A stretch of DNA of 8,946 nt, taken from NCBI GenBank assembly GCA_020435025.1, contig JAGRAG010000031.1, forward strand, positions 1 to 8,946, read 5' to 3'. A program made the position numbers and the translations under genes. Shown piece by piece: positions 5,902-8,946 of this stretch (positions within the stretch are counted from its first letter, which is position 1; each line of letters begins with the position of its first letter). The notes under the pieces were generated by a model, which saw only the letters and a program-made list of their open reading frames with translations, searched no databases and was not told the origin of the DNA. The DNA comes from Bdellovibrionales bacterium. GTDB taxonomy: Bacteria; Bdellovibrionota; Bdellovibrionia; Bdellovibrionales; UBA1609.

Positions 5902-5954
5902 GTCCCCCCCTTAGCGGCCTGGTCCCCTCCTTATACCCAGGTCGCTATTTTTTT
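5902..5954 (+). ncRNA. predicted small RNA (or attenuated leader) of about 53 nt
   Basis: The RNA is defined by a sigma-54-type start near 5902 and an intrinsic terminator ending near 5954. Its 5' part is a seven-C run (5904-5910), followed by one strong hairpin with a 14-nt loop (5923-5936) that contains CCTCCTT. That loop equals the anti-Shine-Dalgarno core of 16S rRNA and could pair with AAGGAG-type ribosome sites. There is no ORF in it. It could instead be the prematurely ended leader of the amidase operon that begins 77 nt downstream. I recognise no known RNA family. Confidence 0.45.
5913..5954 (+). terminator. intrinsic (rho-independent) terminator
   Basis: AGCGGCCTGG (5913-5922) pairs with CCAGGTCGCT (5937-5946): ten pairs including one G-U, plus T5912-A5947. 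The 14-nt loop is followed by seven Ts (5948-5954). The reverse strand has no T-run after the stem, so it acts on + strand transcripts only. No gene ends here, so it must end a non-coding transcript. Confidence 0.8.
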
Positions 5955-6030
5955 ATCTGCTCTTTATTTATTACCGCTTTGCAGAAAATTAAAGGCCTTC
6001 TACCGTTTAAATTCATTTGAACAAAGGCTT

Positions 6031-6921
6031 ATGCTCGTTTTCCTATGCGGTGTCCTAATCATAAAGACCTTAGATGAGTTCGATACCGACAATTTTGAGC
6101 CCAGCGTCTATTGGCTTTACACTAAACAAGTGACGCTCCGATTGTGTTCTTTAATTTTTCTTTTATTCATTCCGCATCTTCAGTTGGCGGCCGCCTCCCC
6201 TTATCATGTGATTTTAGATCCAGGCCATGGAGGAAAAGACGATGGAGCCACGAAATTTAAAGTAAAAGAATCAGAGATCACCCTCATTGTTGCCAAAAAA
6301 CTTGAGCAACTGCTAAAGAAAGACAAAGAGTTTTCTGTTTCTCTGACCCGCAGATCGAACCGATCCCTGAGTCTCAAGCAAAGGACTCAAATTGCAGAAG
6401 CTCGAAAAGGCGATCTTTTTTTAAGTATTCACGTCAATAGCTCCCTGGATCCTCGGGCCCACGGTGGAGAGATTTATTTTCAAAACCAACTCCCGCCCGA
6501 TGAAGAATCCCTATTTCTTGCAAGTAAAGAAAATGCTGCAGAAAGTTCGGAGAGCACAGACCTTTCTTGGCCCCTCACTCCTTTAACCTTGCCCTCTGAA
6601 ACCCCAAAGGACGTTCAGCTTATTCTTATGGATCTCCAAAGAAATGAACGAATTCGCCTAAGTGGTTTAATGTCGGAGTCCTTAATTAAGTTCTGGACCG
6701 GTAAGATCGCTTACAGAAAGCGCAAGATACGGCAGGCTCCATTTTACGTTATTAGCAATGTAAACATGCCCTCCGTTCTAGTCGAATTAGGATTTGTCAC
6801 CAATTCTATGGAAGCAAAAAAATTAGTTTCTGATCCTTATCAGGATAAATTAGCAAAGGAACTCTACCTCGGTTTAAAGAATGTTAAGGAAGTTCTCGAC
6901 AAAGAGCGCATCACCCCCTAA
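6031..6921 (+). CDS. N-acetylmuramoyl-L-alanine amidase (Amidase_3, AmiC-like)
   Basis: Zinc hydrolase that cuts the amide bond between N-acetylmuramic acid and the stem peptide in the periplasm, as in cell separation and wall turnover. With the ATG at 6031 it has 296 residues. Zinc ligands are His66 in DPGHGG (63-68), Glu80 and His134 in SIHVN (132-136); catalytic Glu252 lies in VLVELGFVTN (249-258). Between them, about 160-222 (ENAA, then LILMDLQRNERIRL) matches the helical insert that keeps E. coli AmiB/AmiC-type enzymes inactive until an activator such as EnvC or NlpD binds. The start is uncertain. ATG 6031 has only AAAGG (6023-6027), while GTG 6130 gives 263 residues starting directly with a typical signal peptide (TLRLCSLIFLLF, cleavage near AAA/SP). 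No SPOR or AMIN domain is present. It is the first gene of a tight amidase-rph-rdgB cluster. Confidence 0.92.
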   Translation: MLVFLCGVLIIKTLDEFDTDNFEPSVYWLYTKQVTLRLCSLIFLLFIPHLQLAAASPYHVILDPGHGGKDDGATKFKVKESEITLIVAKKLEQLLKKDKEFSVSLTRRSNRSLSLKQRTQIAEARKGDLFLSIHVNSSLDPRAHGGEIYFQNQLPPDEESLFLASKENAAESSESTDLSWPLTPLTLPSETPKDVQLILMDLQRNERIRLSGLMSESLIKFWTGKIAYRKRKIRQAPFYVISNVNMPSVLVELGFVTNSMEAKKLVSDPYQDKLAKELYLGLKNVKEVLDKERITP

Positions 6922-6930
6922 ATTGATCAA

Positions 6931-7659
6931 ATGCGCACAGATGGAAGAAAATACGATCAATTACGCCCTATTCAACTAACTACAGATATCATTCGCTATG
7001 CCGAGGGATGTGTTCAAATCGAGATGGGTCACACCAAAGTGATTTGTACAGCTTCAGTGGACACCAGCGTTCCCAAATGGATGTCCGGCTCTGGCACTGG
7101 CTGGATCAGTGCAGAGTACGGAATGCTTCCTCGTTCTACTCACACTCGCATCAAGCGTGAAAAGGCATCCAATAGTGGACGCACTCAGGAAATCAGTCGA
7201 CTGATTGGACGCAGCTTAAGAGCTGCGGTTGATCTTTCCGCATTGGGTGAAAATCAAATCTATATTGATTGCGATGTCGTCCAAGCTGACGGGGGAACCA
7301 GAACTGCTGCAATCACTGGTGGCTTTATCGCTCTTGCATTAGCCCTTCAGTTTTTAAAAGACCAGGGGGAAATCAAGTCCTTACCCCTTAAAAACTACGT
7401 CTCTGCGATCAGTGTTGGCTGGGGGCTTTCTGGGGCTTTACTGGATTTGAACTATGACGAAGATTCGACAATTGATACGGATATGAATTTTGTTTTAAAC
7501 CAAAACAATCATTTTATTGAAATTCAAGGAACTGCAGAGGGTGACCCCTTCTCTGGAGAGGCCATGCAGGAAATGACCCGCTTGGCTCAAAAAGGGTGTC
7601 TGGAATTATTTAAAGCACAAGAAACAATTATTGGCGATTTCTTTCCGTTAGAAAGATAG
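6931..7659 (+). CDS. rph: ribonuclease PH
   Basis: Phosphorolytic 3'-to-5' exoribonuclease of 242 residues (family about 238-240) that trims the 3' tails of tRNA precursors and works as a hexamer in the cytoplasm. It matches RNase PH throughout: MRTDGRKYDQLRP at the start, GHTKVICTASV (33-43), GWISAEYGMLPRSTHTR (57-73), GRTQEISRLIGRSLRAAVD (83-101), DCDVVQADGGTRTAAITG (113-130, the phosphate-binding GTRT loop) and DEDSTIDTDMN (176-186, metal-binding acids), then EIQGTAEGDPF. The usual SVGI after Val159 is SVGWGLSG here, a mild departure. ATG 6931 follows the amidase stop by 9 nt with no clear ribosome site, so it is probably translated by coupling. RNase PH is often next to rdgB, as here. Confidence 0.97.
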   Translation: MRTDGRKYDQLRPIQLTTDIIRYAEGCVQIEMGHTKVICTASVDTSVPKWMSGSGTGWISAEYGMLPRSTHTRIKREKASNSGRTQEISRLIGRSLRAAVDLSALGENQIYIDCDVVQADGGTRTAAITGGFIALALALQFLKDQGEIKSLPLKNYVSAISVGWGLSGALLDLNYDEDSTIDTDMNFVLNQNNHFIEIQGTAEGDPFSGEAMQEMTRLAQKGCLELFKAQETIIGDFFPLER

Positions 7660-7670
7660 GTGAGGAAAAT

Positions 7671-8258
7671 ATGGATATCTGGTTAGCAACAAGTAACTCT
7701 GGAAAGGTAAAGGAGTTTCAATCTTTGCTGATGGATATCGGAGCCAATGTTCACGATGTATCAGAAATTGAATTTTACCGTTCACCCATAGAAAGTGGCC
7801 AAACTTTTGAAGCCAACGCTTTGATTAAAGCAAAATCCCTCGCAGTGATTAAAAGAGGATTCTGGGTTGTGGCCGATGATTCTGGACTTGAAGTCGAAGG
7901 GTTAAATAATCTTCCAGGGATTCACTCCGCTCGCTATGCGGGAGATAATGCTTCTGATGCGATGAATGTGGCCAAGCTCTTAAAGATGCTAAAAATCCGC
8001 AGCACCAATCGGAATGCACAGTTTCAGTGCGCCTTAGTGGCCATTTCACCACAAGGAGAAGTCTATCACTTTAAAGGAACCCTTAAAGGGAGCATCACTT
8101 TGGCCCCACAGGGGCAAGGCGGCTTCGGCTATGATCCTATTTTCGTGCCTGAAAATGAAACGCAAACATTGGGACAACTCCCACCGTCAGTAAAAAATAA
8201 GATTTCGCATCGAGCACAGGCAATCAAAGCTTTTAAAGAATTTTTAAATAACCAATAA
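7671..8258 (+). CDS. rdgB: XTP/dITP diphosphatase (RdgB/HAM1 family)
   Basis: Nucleoside-triphosphate pyrophosphatase of 195 residues (E. coli RdgB 197) that removes non-canonical purine nucleotides such as dITP and XTP before they enter DNA. Motifs in order: LATSNSGKVKEF (5-16), ESGQTFEANA (41-50) with the metal-binding glutamate, ADDSGL (68-73) with catalytic Asp69-Asp70, LPGIHSARYAG (81-91), GGFGYDPIF (150-158) and KNKISHRAQA (175-184). All expected active-site residues are present. ATG 7671 follows AGGTGAGGA by a normal distance and the rph stop by 11 nt, so the two are co-transcribed. The stop faces the convergent STAS gene 55 nt away. Confidence 0.97.
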   Translation: MDIWLATSNSGKVKEFQSLLMDIGANVHDVSEIEFYRSPIESGQTFEANALIKAKSLAVIKRGFWVVADDSGLEVEGLNNLPGIHSARYAGDNASDAMNVAKLLKMLKIRSTNRNAQFQCALVAISPQGEVYHFKGTLKGSITLAPQGQGGFGYDPIFVPENETQTLGQLPPSVKNKISHRAQAIKAFKEFLNNQ

Positions 8259-8313
8259 TACCTACTGACAACTCGACAAATCATTTAGCAGATGTGTGAA
8301 AATCCGGAAGGAC

Positions 8314-8658
8314 CTATGATAGATGAGTGGTTTGGTGCTTCCAATCACCAGCATTTCGGTAAATCATCATTCCATCAAGGGAAGCGTAAAGATCCACTTG
8401 TCGTTTTAATTTTTCAGATAAGCCTAGCAAGATGAGTTCACGCCCCTCAAGTTGTAGAGAGTGAGCCACCTCACCAAAAAACTTTATGATCGCCAAACTC
8501 AGAAAATCTACATTAGATAAATCTAAGGCAACGGCCTCGGGTCCCTCATCAACATATTTTGCGATTTGATCTTTGACTTCGTCGAATCGAAACGAATCCA
8601 CTCGGCCCGATAACTTTAAAATTTGTGAATCTAGGTTCAAATTCCGTTTCTTACCCAT
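8314..8658 (-). CDS. small STAS-domain protein
   Basis: The 114-residue protein is a single STAS domain (about 10-100), the fold of anti-sigma-factor antagonists such as SpoIIAA. The pattern EAVALDLSNVDFLS (41-54) is the strand before the phosphorylation loop, and REL-ILLGLS (73-81) is the later strand. Normally a DSSG motif with a phosphorylatable Ser follows; here it reads FLSLAIIK, so Leu55 occupies the usual Ser place, though Ser54 is adjacent. It may be constitutively active, or a partner-binding module of another signalling system. ATG 8658 is preceded by AAAGGG, close and weak. It is convergent with rdgB and divergent from tRNA-Gln. No kinase partner is in view. Confidence 0.8.
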   Translation of the reverse strand: MGKKRNLNLDSQILKLSGRVDSFRFDEVKDQIAKYVDEGPEAVALDLSNVDFLSLAIIKFFGEVAHSLQLEGRELILLGLSEKLKRQVDLYASLDGMMIYRNAGDWKHQTTHLS

Positions 8659-8689
8659 CCCTTTAATCTTTTCAAAAACCGAATTGCCT

Positions 8690-8729
8690 TGTCAATTAAC
8701 TCCTCGCAGCATTGTCGAGAAAAATTGTA
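8690..8729 (-). promoter_or_regulatory. possible promoter elements for the STAS gene
   Basis: On the - strand a TACAAT (8729-8724) resembles a -10 box, and a perfect TTGACA (8695-8690) lies nearer the gene but lacks a good -10. Neither forms a complete standard promoter, so this is only a pointer. Confidence 0.2.
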
Positions 8730-8748
8730 AATACCTGACATCTTTCAC

Positions 8749-8778
8749 TTGATTTACCACGCGAGAGTGCATTACGTT
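8749..8778 (+). promoter_or_regulatory. possible sigma-70 promoter of tRNA-Gln
   Basis: TTGATT (8749-8754), 18 nt, TACGTT (8773-8778), with a start expected about 7 nt before the mature tRNA. The -35 matches 4 of 6 and the -10 3 of 6, so the call is weak, but the position is right. Confidence 0.3.
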
Positions 8779-8791
8779 AGGACTTCCGTGA

Positions 8792-8867
8792 TGGGGTATC
8801 GGCAAGCCGGTAAGCCAACAGATTTTGATTCTGTCATTCGTAGGTTCGAGTCCTACTACCCCATCCA
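8792..8867 (+). tRNA. tRNA-Gln (anticodon TTG)
   Basis: Complete cloverleaf of 76 nt with encoded CCA. Acceptor TGGGGTA (8792-8798) pairs with TACCCCA (8857-8863). The D-stem is GGC/GCC with loop GCCGGTAA-type bases. The anticodon stem ACAGA/TCTGT carries loop TTTTGAT with TTG at 8825-8827, reading CAA. The T-stem GTAGG/CCTAC has loop TTCGAGT. The discriminator is T8864, where E. coli tRNA-Gln has G. The T1-A72 pair is typical of tRNA-Gln. No terminator was found in the 79 nt after it. Confidence 0.97.
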
Positions 8868-8946
8868 TTTTTCAAATTTAAAAATTCAAAAAAACCAAAA
8901 ATGACCAAAGACATTAAGTAGTTAAAAACACTAGAGACCGCGAGAC

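Noticed and set aside
5527..6030. c-di-GMP riboswitch suggested by the PilZ neighbour
   Set aside because: No GEMM-type conserved core (GCACAGGGCAAACC-like or GNRA receptor bases) is visible on either strand.
1..8946. CRISPR array, insertion sequence or prophage attachment site
   Set aside because: No regular spaced repeats, transposase or integrase gene, or tRNA-derived direct repeat is visible; the tRNA-Gln at the right edge is an insertion-prone site but only 79 nt follow it.

Overview
This AT-leaning window (about 40% GC by eye) reads as chromosomal DNA of a Gram-negative bacterium. There is a lipoprotein with a relaxed lipobox, a signal-peptide-bearing MscS channel, an AmiC-like cell-wall amidase and a secreted coiled-coil protein. 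A PilZ protein with a GYF-like N-terminus, a STAS protein and sigma-28-like and sigma-54-like promoter motifs suggest a motile delta-proteobacterial or Bdellovibrionota-type organism. That placement is inference; no marker gene proves it.

Layout. On the + strand: a CAP-domain (SCP/PR-1) lipoprotein (184-738), an MscS-family channel (848-2467) and, overlapping its stop codon by 4 nt, an MTA/SAH-nucleosidase-family enzyme (2464-3153). These face two - strand genes that form an apparent operon: a secreted coiled-coil protein with an SH3-like C-terminus (5526 down to 4318), then a PilZ protein (4308 down to 3127). The PilZ gene seems to begin at a non-canonical ATC codon. After a 504-bp divergent intergenic region, the + strand carries an Amidase_3 hydrolase (6031-6921), RNase PH (6931-7659) and the RdgB/HAM1 nucleotide-house-cleaning enzyme (7671-8258). 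A convergent small STAS protein (8658-8314) follows, and then a complete tRNA-Gln(TTG) (8792-8867).

The most interesting part is the intergenic region 5527-6030. On the + strand it holds a close match to a sigma-54 promoter (TGGCAC-N5-TTGCT, 5876-5891). About 20 nt further on lies an intrinsic terminator (5913-5954). Together they predict an RNA of about 53 nt whose 5' end is C-rich and whose hairpin loop carries CCTCCTT, the same as the 16S anti-Shine-Dalgarno core. This is either a free-standing sRNA or an attenuated leader of the amidase-rph-rdgB operon. On the - strand the same region holds two sigma-28 (FliA)-like promoters with matching architecture, a perfect 19-bp palindrome, a 22-bp-spaced tandem repeat containing TATAAT, and a possible 38-codon micro-ORF.

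How the genes may fit together: the - strand pair (secreted coiled-coil protein plus c-di-GMP-binding PilZ protein) would be co-expressed with flagellar-type genes. The + strand amidase operon couples wall hydrolysis to general RNA and nucleotide maintenance. The predicted small RNA sits exactly between the two.
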